Part shown: in pieces, positions 1-7,289 of the stretch
Numbering within the stretch: the stretch's first letter is position 1
How the letters are laid out: each line of letters starts with the position of its first letter
DNA from: Planctomycetota bacterium
GTDB lineage: Bacteria > Planctomycetota > MHYJ01 > JACQXL01 > JACRIJ01
Length of the DNA: 33,288 bases
Reading direction: 5' to 3'
Assembly: GCA_016220095.1 (NCBI GenBank)
Contig: JACRIJ010000036.1
Span: 1-33,288 of the forward strand
The notes under the pieces: model-generated
Told to the model about the DNA's origin: nothing
The model's input: only the letters and a program-made list of their open reading frames with translations
Database searches by the model: none
Made by a program: the position numbers and the translations under genes

Positions 1-14
1 ATGCCCTTAATATA

Positions 15-75
15 ACGCCATGAATGGCGTAAGTATCAGGCTTTTGACATACAAACCCAGCCATAAATGGCTGGG
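15..75. repeat. two small intergenic hairpins
   Basis: Two short perfect inverted repeats lie side by side. ACGCCAT/ATGGCGT is at 15-30 and CCCAGCCAT/ATGGCTGGG is at 56-75, each with a 2-nt centre (or a 4-nt loop if the inner pairs open). The second is followed by CTATTATA rather than a T-tract, so it is not a clear terminator. They could be dispersed palindromic repeats or the end of an upstream transcript. The rest of 1-232 holds no gene that can be supported. Confidence 0.55.
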
Positions 76-189
76 CTATTATACGCTATATGTTTTTTCT
101 ATTATAACTACTATGTTAAAATGCCACCTTGACTGAGGCAGTACCCATTGCGGCAAGTTTTCATTATCGTTCCGTTGTTTCGTCCGTCG

Positions 190-225
190 TCCCTCACTAC
201 TCACTCCTCACCACTCGCTACTTCG
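190..225 (-). repeat. dispersed simple repeat, copy 1 (GTAGCGAGT family)
   Basis: The minus strand reads as GTAG-GAG-type units (CGAAGTAGCGAGTGGTGAGG and onward). The same kind of sequence is at 1408-1440, 4583-4615 and 11748-11770, always between genes. This copy is more diverged than the others. Confidence 0.5.
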
Positions 226-232
226 TTATTTC

Positions 233-260
233 TTGACTTTGTACTCCGAATTTGTATAAT
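233..260 (+). promoter_or_regulatory. rpsT promoter
   Basis: TTGACT (233-238) and a perfect TATAAT (255-260) are separated by 16 bp. Transcription would start near 267, leaving a leader of about 38 nt that carries AGGAGA (294-299) before the rpsT ATG at 305. This is a strong sigma-70-type promoter, as expected for a ribosomal protein gene. Confidence 0.75.
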
Positions 261-304
261 ATTCGTCTTGATTACACGTTTTTTATATTAAATAGGAGAT
301 TAAT

Positions 305-586
305 ATGGCTCATTCAAGGTCGGCAATCAAAAGGGGCAGGCAGAGTGAAAGCAGGCGCGCCCACAATAAACCCATTAAATCCGCCCTTAAATCGCAGATT
401 AAAAAGGTCAGGACTTTGGTGTCTGAAAAGAATTTCGCTTCAGCTGAAAAAGAACTCCTTACCGTCCAGAAGATGCTGGATAAGGCCGCAAAGACCCATC
501 TGCTCCACACCAATAAGGCATCGCGCCTGAAATCAAGGCTTAAAATCGCTATTAACAAAATAAAACCCGCTCCCGCAGGCAAATAA
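305..586 (+). CDS. rpsT: 30S ribosomal protein S20
   Basis: The 93-residue, very basic protein has the S20 pattern: an N-terminal MAHSRSAIKRGRQSESRR, then a long helical region with K/R-rich faces and an A..K..H.N.A.R.KSRL segment near residues 64-80. S20 binds the 5' domain of 16S rRNA early in small-subunit assembly. The length fits the family (about 85-95 residues). The ATG at 305 follows AGGAGA at a good distance and a strong promoter at 233-260. The gene appears to be transcribed alone, because a terminator-like stem follows. Identification is firm. Confidence 0.96.
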   Translation: MAHSRSAIKRGRQSESRRAHNKPIKSALKSQIKKVRTLVSEKNFASAEKELLTVQKMLDKAAKTHLLHTNKASRLKSRLKIAINKIKPAPAGK

Positions 587-619
587 ACACCTTTTCCCGG
601 TAACGAAATGAATTATCAG

Positions 620-686
620 CCACGAAGTTCTCGAAGCGCACGAAGTTAGGATTTTTTCGTGGTCTTCGCGGGCTTCGTGGTTTTTT
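620..686 (+). terminator. terminator-like stem after rpsT
   Basis: CCACGAAG at 620-627 can pair with CTTCGTGG at 673-680, and the right arm runs straight into six T residues (681-686). Additional CGAAG/CTTCG segments inside could pair in alternative ways. The position, 34 bp after the rpsT stop, fits a Rho-independent terminator. The CTTCGTGG motif recurs in intergenic DNA of this window, so it may also be a repeat that serves as a terminator. Confidence 0.5.
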
Positions 687-713
687 GTTTGCCGCGTTTT
701 TGGGAATTTTTTT

Positions 714-1367
714 ATGTTCGTCCACGTTTTTTTTCTGCAAATACTGCCCGTCCTTCTTTTAACTTACCTCATAGCCGCTATTCCCTTCGGCTATGTCATT
801 CCTAAAATATTCAAAAAAACAGACATTCGCACGCTCGGAAGCGGCAATATCGGCGCCACCAACGTAGCCCGTGCCGTTGGCTGGCCATATGGCATCGCGG
901 TCTTCGTCCTGGATTTCGCCAAAGGATGCCTGCCAACGCTGTTCTTGCCGATGCTGATGAATTCGCTCGGACATTTCAACCAGAAACCAAACCAGATACT
1001 CGTGGCGCAGACGCTTACGGGCGTCACGGCTATCTGCGGACACATGCTTCCCATATACCTGCGCTTTAAGGGCGGCAAGGGCGTTGCCACCAGCGCGGGC
1101 GTATTCGCCGCCCTTGTATGGCTCCCGGCCGTCATTGCCTTCGGCGTATGGCTTGTCCTGACGATATTAACCAGATATGTAAGCATCGGTTCAATCTGCG
1201 CCGCAACAGCCCTGCCCTTCGCCGTTTTTTTTGACAAAAAAGACAGCCTGGATTTTTATATGCCCGTATTCCTGTTAAGTTGTTTTGCCGCCCTGCTTGT
1301 AATCGCCAAGCACAGGTCAAATATCAGGCGTCTTCTGAACGGGACTGAACATAAGATAAGACTGTGA
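714..1367 (+). CDS. plsY: glycerol-3-phosphate acyltransferase PlsY
   Basis: PlsY transfers an acyl group from acyl-phosphate to the sn-1 position of glycerol-3-phosphate at the inner membrane, the first step of phosphatidic acid synthesis. The 217-residue protein begins with a hydrophobic helix ending in IPFGYVI. It then carries the family motif GSGNIGATNVARAVG (about residues 43-57) and GHMLPIYLRFKGGKGVATSAG (about 109-129), followed by further membrane segments and VSIGSI. Length and motif order are normal. The ATG at 714 has only a weak GGGA upstream but gives the usual short N-terminus before the first helix. gpsA, which makes its substrate, lies 350 bp downstream. Confidence 0.95.
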   Translation: MFVHVFFLQILPVLLLTYLIAAIPFGYVIPKIFKKTDIRTLGSGNIGATNVARAVGWPYGIAVFVLDFAKGCLPTLFLPMLMNSLGHFNQKPNQILVAQTLTGVTAICGHMLPIYLRFKGGKGVATSAGVFAALVWLPAVIAFGVWLVLTILTRYVSIGSICAATALPFAVFFDKKDSLDFYMPVFLLSCFAALLVIAKHRSNIRRLLNGTEHKIRL

Positions 1368-1407
1368 CCGATATCCGTTTAAACGGACGAGGAGGAAGAA
1401 GGCAAAA

Positions 1408-1440
1408 CGAAGTAGCGAGTAGTGAGTAGCGAGTACCGAG
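1408..1440 (+). repeat. dispersed simple repeat, copy 2 (GTAGCGAGT family)
   Basis: The 33-bp segment CGAAGTAGCGAGTAG...GAGTACCGAG is built from 7-bp units GTAGCGA/GTAGTGA. It matches 4583-4615 with about three differences. Its core of 23 bp (1411-1433) is identical to the reverse complement of 11748-11770. Confidence 0.7.
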
Positions 1441-1597
1441 GCACGACAGACGAAGGACGGAACGGAACGAAAGAATGGCAGGATGATAAAATGTTTCTAA
1501 CGGGGTCCTGTGTCTGGAGTCACGTAACTCCGTACCCCCTAAACCTTATAACTCCTTCGCGTCTTCGTGCCCTCGTGTCTTCGTGGCAATTGAAGCT

Positions 1598-1672
1598 CCC
1601 TGTAGCAAGCTACAGGGAATCTTCTCGTCTAAGGAAAACGAATATTGTATTGTGTCCCGACAAGTCGGGACA
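1598..1672. repeat. two palindromic hairpins upstream of gpsA
   Basis: CCCTGTAGC/GCTACAGGG (1598-1606 and 1609-1617) and TGTCCCGAC/GTCGGGACA (1653-1661 and 1664-1672) are perfect 9-bp inverted repeats, each with an AA centre. Neither is followed by a T-tract. They look like dispersed palindromic elements rather than terminators. The second lies only 46 bp from the gpsA start, so it would fall in the leader or promoter of gpsA. Confidence 0.6.
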
Positions 1673-1717
1673 GTGACGATTAAACGTATTTTTTTATACC
1701 GATAAAGGATTTTTTCT

Positions 1718-2722
1718 ATGAAAACTGATACCAAAAAGATTTTCGTACTCGGCGCCGGCGGATGGGGAACGGCCATCGCAGTCCTTTTGGCCAATAACTC
1801 CTGCCGGCCCACGCTCTGGACCTATGAAGAAGACCTTATTAAAACACTCCGCTCAAAACACGAAAACAACATCTATTTGAAAGGCGTCACTATACCTGAC
1901 GGCGTGGATTTCACAAGCGAACTTTCAACGGCAACACTCGCGGACGCGCGTCTTATGGTTATGGCTGTGCCCGTTAAATTCATCCGCGCAACCCTGCAGA
2001 AACTTCCCAAAGATCTTTTTAAAAAACTTCCCGTTGTGTCCGTCGCGAAAGGCATTGAAAACGACACCCTTTTAAGGCCGAGTGAAATCATCCGCGAAGT
2101 TCTTAACGCGAAAAATGTCGCGGTGCTTTCCGGCCCGAGCCACGCCGAAGAGGTCGCCCGCGGCCTTCCCGCAAGCGTGGTCGTTGCCTCCGACAGCGTG
2201 AAATTGGCGAAAGAAGTACAGGATATATTCAATAGCGATTGTTTCAGGGTTTATACGAATGGCGACATTGTCGGCGTAGAACTCGGCGGCGGCTTGAAAA
2301 ACGTCATTGCCATCGCCGCGGGCATCTGCGACGGCCTGAAACTCGGCGACAACGCCAAGTCGGCTTTGCTTACCAGGGGCATAGTGGAAATGGCGCGCCT
2401 CGGCACGGCCATGGGCGGCAAAAAAGAAACCTTTTTCGGATTGTCCGGAATCGGCGACCTTATTACCACGTGCATGAGCCCGTTCGGAAGAAACCGCGAG
2501 GTCGGCCTGCGCATAGGCAAGGGCGAAAAATTAAAAGACATCCTGAATTCAATGAAAATGGTCGCTGAAGGCGTCTGGACTGCCAAATCCGTTTACGCAT
2601 TTGCGAAGCGCCATAATGTGGACGTGCCTATAAGCATGGAAGTGCATAAAGTGCTCTTTGAAGACAAGAATCCCGCGGATGCCGTAAAGGATTTAATGAC
2701 GCGCCGGGCTAAGGCGGAGTAA
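1718..2722 (+). CDS. gpsA: glycerol-3-phosphate dehydrogenase [NAD(P)+]
   Basis: GpsA reduces dihydroxyacetone phosphate to sn-glycerol-3-phosphate in the cytoplasm and so supplies PlsY. The 334-residue protein has the N-terminal Rossmann motif LGAGGWGTAIA (residues 11-21) and SVAKGIEND (about 108-116). It also has the LSGPSHAEEVARGLP segment (about 138-152), the substrate/catalytic region GGGLKNVIAIAAGICDGL (about 190-207), and GLSGIGDLITTC...GRNREVG (about 243-264). Length and motifs are typical. AAAGGA lies 8 nt before the ATG. No strong promoter is evident, so co-transcription with plsY through the repeat-rich spacer is possible. Confidence 0.96.
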   Translation: MKTDTKKIFVLGAGGWGTAIAVLLANNSCRPTLWTYEEDLIKTLRSKHENNIYLKGVTIPDGVDFTSELSTATLADARLMVMAVPVKFIRATLQKLPKDLFKKLPVVSVAKGIENDTLLRPSEIIREVLNAKNVAVLSGPSHAEEVARGLPASVVVASDSVKLAKEVQDIFNSDCFRVYTNGDIVGVELGGGLKNVIAIAAGICDGLKLGDNAKSALLTRGIVEMARLGTAMGGKKETFFGLSGIGDLITTCMSPFGRNREVGLRIGKGEKLKDILNSMKMVAEGVWTAKSVYAFAKRHNVDVPISMEVHKVLFEDKNPADAVKDLMTRRAKAE

Positions 2723-2782
2723 TTTTTTCAACCGGTTTTTTAGTGTTAGAAAAACAAAAGTTGGAAAGTCGGAAAGTTATAC

Positions 2783-2811
2783 TTGACTTTTAAAGGTTTT
2801 TTTACCATACT
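2783..2811 (+). promoter_or_regulatory. probable promoter for the acyl-CoA synthetase gene
   Basis: TTGACT (2783-2788) and CATACT (2806-2811) have exact 17-bp spacing. Transcription would start near 2818, giving a leader of about 175 nt before the ATG at 2993. A GGAGGA at 2818-2823 in the leader has no good ORF behind it. Confidence 0.5.
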
Positions 2812-2992
2812 GTCTCCGGAGGAATAAAGAATTGTAGAAAATGGCAAAAAAACCGCTAAATCCGTTGCACCGGGCAAGGTATTTTCCGCATATATTAAAA
2901 AGATTACAAAATGAAATAAAACGATACCTCAGGAAATTCAGAAACGGCTGATGATTTTAAACGTTGATTGTCACTTTATATCGGAGGTGTTA

Positions 2993-4543
2993 ATGGGCTC
3001 GGAATGGCTCAATCTCGGTCAAATGCTCGCGGTAAATGCCGCCAAGTTTCCGGACAAAATTGCCGTTAAAGACAGGTCCCGTTCCTGTACGTATTCGCAA
3101 TTCAATAAACGTGTCAATAAACTCGCCAACACCCTGCTCTCATTAAACCTTCTTAAAGGCGATAAGATCTCGTGCCTTCTGGAAAATTGCACTGAAATAG
3201 TTGAGCTTTACATGGCCTGCGCCAAGACGGGCGTTGTGCTCAATCCGATAAATTTCCGCCTCTCCACGAACGATATCGCGTACATCGCGGATAATGCCGA
3301 CAGTAAATTCTTTTTCACTGAACCGGAATTCACGCCCGTTGTTGACGCAATCAAGAGCAAACTTTCCAAGGTCCGCCATTTTTTCCTGACCGGCAAAAAG
3401 GAAATGCCCGGCTACGCCGGTTATGAAACGACCATCGCGAATTCGCCGGAAACCGAACCCGGCAGTACCGTCAATCCTGAAGATACCTGGGTCATCCTGT
3501 ACACGTCCGGCACCACGGGCAAACCCAAGGGCGTCATTCGTTCGCACGAATCATATACCGCTTTTTATCTCATTAATGCCGTGGATTTCGGCTTTACGGA
3601 AAACGATATCTGCATGACCGTCATGCCGCTGTGCCACGTAAATTCCACGTTTTTCTCATTCATCTTCCCATATCTCGGCGGCACTATTTATGTGCATCCG
3701 GCGCGGAAATTCGATCCTGTTGAAATACTTGAGATCATCCAGAAGGAAAAAATATCGTTCATATCCCTTATCCCGACGCATTACAGCATCATCCTGAGCG
3801 TTCCTGAAAACGTTCGCGCCAAATACAACGTAAGTTCCGTAACAAAACTCCTCTGCTCCTCCGCGCCGGCGCGTGGCGACATCAAAAAGCGCATTATGGA
3901 TTATTTTTGCGGCGTACGGCTCTATGAAGGTTACGGTTCCACGGAAGCCGGCATTGTTACCGTGCTCAAACCGCATGAACAGATGGTCAAGCTCGGCTCT
4001 ATCGGCAGGGAATCCTGCGGCACCGCGCTTATTAAATTGCTTGATGAAAAAGGCCGTGAAGTTCCTGTCGGCGAAGTAGGCGAAATCTTCTCGCGGAGCC
4101 CGATGCTTTTCAACGAATACTATAAACTGCCCGAAAAAACCGCGGCCGCTTTCCGCAACGGCTGGTTCAGCGCCGGCGACCTCGGAAGGAAGGACGAAAA
4201 CGGTTATTTTTACATAGTTGACCGCAAGGACAATATGATTATCACGGGCGGAGAACACGTGTATCCGTCCGAAGTGGAAGAGGTTATTTCAAAACATCCG
4301 AAAGTTTTTGAAACCGCCGTGATAGGCGTACCGGATGAAAAATGGGGCGAAACCGTTATTGCAATCGTTATCCTGAAAGACTGCTGTCAGGCGGAGCCTG
4401 ATGAAATCATTGATTTCTGCAAGGACAAAATGGCCGGGTTCAAGAAGCCTAAGAAAGCGGTTTTTATCAAATCGAATGAAATGCCCCGCACCGCAAGCGG
4501 CAAGATTTTACATAGGGAATTGCGGAAACGATACGCTCTTTAA
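2993..4543 (+). CDS. AMP-forming acyl-CoA synthetase (fatty-acid ligase type)
   Basis: This is a member of the ANL superfamily, which activates a carboxylic acid to an acyl-adenylate and then a CoA thioester. Visible core motifs are LYTSGTTGKPKGV (P-loop), YGSTEAG, GWFSAGDLGRKDENGYFYIVDRKDN with GGEHVYPSEVEEVI (hinge and C-terminal domain), and PRTASGKILHRELR with the catalytic lysine near the C-terminus. An in-frame ATG exists at 2951. The ATG at 2993 is preferred because GGAGGT sits 5 nt before it and it gives the usual SEWLNLGQML start. The result is 516 residues, normal for the family. The substrate cannot be read from sequence; medium or long fatty acids are plausible beside plsY/gpsA. 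Confidence 0.9.
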   Translation: MGSEWLNLGQMLAVNAAKFPDKIAVKDRSRSCTYSQFNKRVNKLANTLLSLNLLKGDKISCLLENCTEIVELYMACAKTGVVLNPINFRLSTNDIAYIADNADSKFFFTEPEFTPVVDAIKSKLSKVRHFFLTGKKEMPGYAGYETTIANSPETEPGSTVNPEDTWVILYTSGTTGKPKGVIRSHESYTAFYLINAVDFGFTENDICMTVMPLCHVNSTFFSFIFPYLGGTIYVHPARKFDPVEILEIIQKEKISFISLIPTHYSIILSVPENVRAKYNVSSVTKLLCSSAPARGDIKKRIMDYFCGVRLYEGYGSTEAGIVTVLKPHEQMVKLGSIGRESCGTALIKLLDEKGREVPVGEVGEIFSRSPMLFNEYYKLPEKTAAAFRNGWFSAGDLGRKDENGYFYIVDRKDNMIITGGEHVYPSEVEEVISKHPKVFETAVIGVPDEKWGETVIAIVILKDCCQAEPDEIIDFCKDKMAGFKKPKKAVFIKSNEMPRTASGKILHRELRKRYAL

Positions 4544-4889
4544 CGAAGAATGAAAAATGGAAAATGAAGAAGGAAGGACATACGAAGTAGTGAGTAGCGG
4601 GTAGCGAGTACCGAGGGACGGAGACGGACGAAGTAGCAATCCTTCGGCAGACTTCCTTTGGTTCGCTTACTTCGCTTAGTACTGCGGCAGGGTCTGCGAA
4701 ACAGCGAGGGGACGATGGATGAGGGCGATACGAGGCGGGTAGCCATGGACAACGATGAAAGGCGATAGGCGAGCAGATGGCTGTTGAACGGCGAACGAGA
4801 AACCGAACGAACTCCTGCGCAATGCAAAAGGCGATTCAAACGAAATTGATGGTTTTGAAATTACGAAATAAAATAACAGGGGGTGTAGC
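4544..4889. other. gene-free spacer with repeats
   Basis: This 346-bp stretch holds one clear GTAGCGAGT-family repeat (4583-4615) and G/A-rich simple sequence (GACGGACGAAG, GGCGATACGAGG-like units). No convincing ORF, RNA or promoter was found on either strand. Confidence 0.5.
4583..4615 (+). repeat. dispersed simple repeat, copy 3 (GTAGCGAGT family)
   Basis: CGAAGTAGTGAGTAGCGGGT and onward to ACCGAG matches 1408-1440 over the full 33 bp with about three substitutions. Both copies are in the same orientation, shortly after the end of a + strand gene. Confidence 0.7.
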
Positions 4890-5216
4890 GTGACAAACAA
4901 GAAGAATTTCTTCCTATTTATTACGATAACAATCCTTATTACAACCTTGTTATTGTATGCGCAAAACGATAGAACAAAAACGGTTGAAGATTACGAGAAA
5001 AGCTGTAACGATATCAGGTCTTTAATTCAAAATTCCAATATATGGGAAAATGCGTATTTTTATAAAGATGAAAAAATGGTGCCAACTATAACCGGTTATC
5101 TTGATATTGCCGCAACTCTTAAGATTGAAGGATTGGAGAATTTTCTTGTTGAAAAAATAGACTATACTCCATATACCGGAAAAAGCCAATATAAACAATG
5201 CTTTGAAGCTGATTGA
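4890..5216 (+). CDS. small exported or membrane-anchored protein, unknown
   Basis: The gene is not recognised. The 108-residue product starts at a GTG preceded by AGGGGG. It opens with a short lysine-rich stretch (TNKK) and a hydrophobic helix of about 20 residues (roughly 6-24) ending in LLLYA-QND, consistent with a signal peptide or N-terminal anchor. The remaining 85 residues are polar, rich in Asp/Glu/Lys/Tyr, with cysteines at residue 35 and near the C-terminus (KQCFEAD). The composition is more AT-rich than the neighbouring housekeeping genes. It has no obvious partner and is separated from dnaA by the dnaA promoter. It may be a recently acquired or orphan gene. Confidence 0.6.
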   Translation: MTNKKNFFLFITITILITTLLLYAQNDRTKTVEDYEKSCNDIRSLIQNSNIWENAYFYKDEKMVPTITGYLDIAATLKIEGLENFLVEKIDYTPYTGKSQYKQCFEAD

Positions 5217-5261
5217 TTCGGAATGAATGTTCAGGCCGTAAATCATTCTTCCTCCTTTTCG

Positions 5262-5289
5262 TTGACTTCCCGCGCTTTTATGGTATAAT
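5262..5289 (+). promoter_or_regulatory. dnaA promoter, apparently leaderless
   Basis: TTGACT (5262-5267), a 16-bp spacer and a perfect TATAAT (5284-5289) with an extended -10 TGG directly before it. Only six bases (TTACCC) separate the -10 box from the dnaA ATG at 5296, so the transcript should begin at or next to the start codon. No Shine-Dalgarno sequence is present. Confidence 0.75.
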
Positions 5290-5295
5290 TTACCC

Positions 5296-6687
5296 ATGTC
5301 CAAAATAGAAGATTCCCTGAAAAACAAGTTTATTTCCGCCATTGAAACCATTGTTTCCGATAAAAAGGAAATGTATTGGTTTAAGAATATTGAATTTCGT
5401 TTTGACGATGAATCCAATACGGTTGTCGTTCCCCTGCAAAACGATTTTCTCGTGGATTTCTACGAAAAAAAATTCGGTCCTGCGTGCCGTTCAGTTACGG
5501 AAAACATCATGCCGTCCAGACCTGCCTTCAGGTTTGAAAAGGCGGCGGATACCCCTGTGGCCAAAGAAACGCCCCAGGCGGTTCAGCCCTCTGTAATGCG
5601 CAATACGGACGCGCCGGCCGCTCAGAAGGCCGCGCCTGACCAGACGGCAAAACAGCCGTTTACTCTAAATAGAATTTACACCTTTGACAATTTTGTCGTA
5701 GGCCATTGCAACAGGTTCGCGCACGGAATGGCCCTCGCGGTAAGCGAATCCCCGGGCCGGAATTATAATCCGCTTTTCGTTGTAGGCGGCGTCGGCCTCG
5801 GAAAAACCCATTTGCTTCAGGCCGTATGCCATTCCATTTTGACCAAACAGCCGCGGCTTAAAATACATTACACCCCGTGCGAAGGCTTTGTCAACGACTA
5901 CATCGCCGCAATGCAAAAAGGCGCGATGGACGCCTTCCGCCACAGGTACCGCTCGCTTGACATCCTGGTAATTGACGATATCCACTGGCTGGCAAACAAG
6001 GAAGGGAGCCAGGAGGAGTTTTTCCATACGTTTAACGCCCTCCATGACGCGGCAAAACAAATGATTCTTTCAAGCGACGTTTCTCCGAAAGACATCCCTA
6101 CCTTGGAAGAACGGCTTGTTACACGTTTTGAATGGGGCGCCATAGCGAAAATAGACCCGCCGTCTTTTGAAACACGCGTCGCCTTCCTGCGTAATAAGGC
6201 GGAAATGCTCGGAAAAATTTTTCCCGATGACGTGCTGGAATTCATATCCAATACCATTACGAATAATTTCCGCGAGCTTGAAGGCGCCATTAAAAATGTC
6301 GGCATCGCCGCCGAAGTGACCGGACAGGAAATAACCCTGGCCCTTGCAAGGGATATAATCCTGAAAAATATCGTACATTCGTCCGCCGTACAAACCGGAA
6401 CTACCGATATACTTAACGCCGTAGCGCGCGCCTTCGGGATTAAAGTTTCTGACCTTCAATCCCAAAAAAGGCGCAAATCCGTCAGCATGCCCCGCCAGAT
6501 TGCCATTTACCTTACAAAACGCCTTACAAATTTTTCCCTGGAAGAAATCGGCGCTTTTTTCGGCGGTAAAAATCATTCTACGGTTATGTATTCCATTGAT
6601 AAAGTAGAAGAATATATGAAAACCGACCCTCTTTTCCGGCAGAGAATTGAAGGAATTGAATCCGAATTACGGTCTAAAAACCTGTAG
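5296..6687 (+). CDS. dnaA: chromosomal replication initiator DnaA
   Basis: DnaA binds oriC boxes, opens the duplex and recruits the replicative helicase. The 463-residue protein shows domain I (residues 1-72), an Ala/Pro-rich linker (about 83-120) and an AAA+ domain. That domain has Walker A GGVGLGKT (164-171), Walker B LVIDDIH (224-230), sensor-1 LSSD (258-261) and ERLVTRFEWG (272-281). Domain IV follows, with the DnaA signature (KRRKSVSMPRQIAIYL to GGKNHSTVMYS, about 391-433). All key motifs are intact. The ATG at 5296 gives a normal N-terminus and sits 6 nt after a consensus -10 box, so the mRNA is probably leaderless. dnaN and gyrB follow, the classic origin-region order. Confidence 0.97.
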   Translation: MSKIEDSLKNKFISAIETIVSDKKEMYWFKNIEFRFDDESNTVVVPLQNDFLVDFYEKKFGPACRSVTENIMPSRPAFRFEKAADTPVAKETPQAVQPSVMRNTDAPAAQKAAPDQTAKQPFTLNRIYTFDNFVVGHCNRFAHGMALAVSESPGRNYNPLFVVGGVGLGKTHLLQAVCHSILTKQPRLKIHYTPCEGFVNDYIAAMQKGAMDAFRHRYRSLDILVIDDIHWLANKEGSQEEFFHTFNALHDAAKQMILSSDVSPKDIPTLEERLVTRFEWGAIAKIDPPSFETRVAFLRNKAEMLGKIFPDDVLEFISNTITNNFRELEGAIKNVGIAAEVTGQEITLALARDIILKNIVHSSAVQTGTTDILNAVARAFGIKVSDLQSQKRRKSVSMPRQIAIYLTKRLTNFSLEEIGAFFGGKNHSTVMYSIDKVEEYMKTDPLFRQRIEGIESELRSKNL

Positions 6688-6694
6688 ATTGGCC

Positions 6695-6818
6695 GTTGAA
6701 AACCTATGCAATAATACCGGAAACACCGATGTCAACCCGGTTAAAAACCGAATTTAACGGTGTTTCTGCCCTGTTTCTGCTACAGGTGTCCATGGGTTTT
6801 CAACATGTTTTCAACATG
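6695..6818. other. candidate oriC / DnaA-box cluster
   Basis: The dnaA-dnaN gap carries GTTTTCAACATG twice in a tandem overlap with an 11-bp period (6796-6807 and 6807-6818). A third GTTTTCAAC is on the minus strand at 6695-6703. TTTTCAACA differs from the DnaA box TTATCCACA at two positions. Between them, AAACACCG/CGGTGTTT (6721-6728 and 6758-6765) encloses a CGGTT-AAA-AACCG hairpin (6738-6750). AT-rich DNA follows (6819-6935), which could be the unwinding element. Position next to dnaA and the box cluster support oriC, but no perfect consensus box is present. Confidence 0.5.
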
Positions 6819-6828
6819 TTTTTTTTGG

Positions 6829-6857
6829 TTGACAAATTACATAACAAATAGTAATAT
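6829..6857 (+). promoter_or_regulatory. promoter for the dnaN operon
   Basis: A perfect TTGACA (6829-6834) is followed at 17 bp by TAATAT (6852-6857). It lies 11 bp after the tandem GTTTTCAACATG repeats, so DnaA bound there could regulate the operon that contains the small membrane ORF, dnaN, the DUF721 gene and gyrB. Confidence 0.55.
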
Positions 6858-6935
6858 AAGGGGATATATTTCCCATGCCGGAATAATCCGGAATGTATAA
6901 CACTCTTACTTCTATTAATACTTACTTATATATAA

Positions 6936-7268
6936 ATGTTAAATATACTATTAGAAATTCTCATGGTTCTTGTAATGACCGCGTTGCTTGAAGTGATCTT
7001 TTTCACTATGCCAAACCTGTTCCTTTTCAGCGCCCTGCTGATTATCATTACGTTCCTTTTTCTGAAAAAACTTGACCGCATAGAATCCGCGCTGTCCGAA
7101 GAGAAGCGCGACAGGGAGAGAAAAATCTACGAAAAAACGCATATTATCATTCCCATTATCGTGATACTCATAGCCGTTCAGACGATTATTCTTTACAATT
7201 TGCATAGGAAAGGTAAAATAGACATTCAATCCGCATCGCAAGGCCTGGCGGATAAGCTGAAAAAATAA
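6936..7268 (+). CDS. small membrane protein, unknown
   Basis: The gene is not recognised. Its 110 residues contain hydrophobic segments at about 1-23 and 27-43 (possibly one hairpin) and a clear helix at about 70-88 (HIIIPIIVILIAVQTIILYNL). A charged, coiled-coil-like stretch (KKLDRIESALSEEKRDRERK) lies between them, so the protein is probably a 2-3 pass membrane protein with a cytoplasmic charged loop. No Shine-Dalgarno is visible before the ATG at 6936; an internal ATG at 6963 is possible. It lies between the probable oriC and dnaN, 21 bp before dnaN, and should be co-transcribed with it. The frame is open and its composition fits a membrane protein, so it is probably real. Confidence 0.6.
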   Translation: MLNILLEILMVLVMTALLEVIFFTMPNLFLFSALLIIITFLFLKKLDRIESALSEEKRDRERKIYEKTHIIIPIIVILIAVQTIILYNLHRKGKIDIQSASQGLADKLKK

Positions 7269-7289
7269 CAAATACAGGAGGAACTAAAA

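Larger units (their letters stand above)
1368..1717. other. gene-free spacer between plsY and gpsA
   Basis: No convincing gene lies in this 350-bp stretch. It contains a 14-bp palindrome TCCGTTTAAACGGA (1374-1387), a GTAGCGAGT-family repeat (1408-1440), an ACGAAAGAATGGCAGGATGA segment that recurs in diverged form near 32285, a CTTCGTG-rich segment near 1558-1586, and two hairpins annotated separately. Short open frames across it read through these repeats and resemble nothing. Confidence 0.6.

Noticed and set aside
1422..1676. 84-codon ORF between plsY and gpsA
   Set aside because: It starts inside a dispersed repeat and runs through two hairpins and simple-repeat sequence; no Shine-Dalgarno and no protein-like pattern.
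2841..2951. 36-codon basic ORF (MAKKPLNPLHRARYFPHI start) upstream of the acyl-CoA synthetase
   Set aside because: The only good Shine-Dalgarno (GGAGGA, 2818-2823) is 17 nt away and there is no recognisable family. It could be a leader peptide, but the support is too thin to annotate.
3656..4258. 200-codon ORF opposite the acyl-CoA synthetase gene
   Set aside because: The opposite strand has all ANL-family motifs in order; this frame is a shadow.
6721..6765. Hairpin after dnaA considered as a Rho-independent terminator
   Set aside because: The stems are real, but no T-tract follows the right arm. It is better described as part of the candidate origin region.
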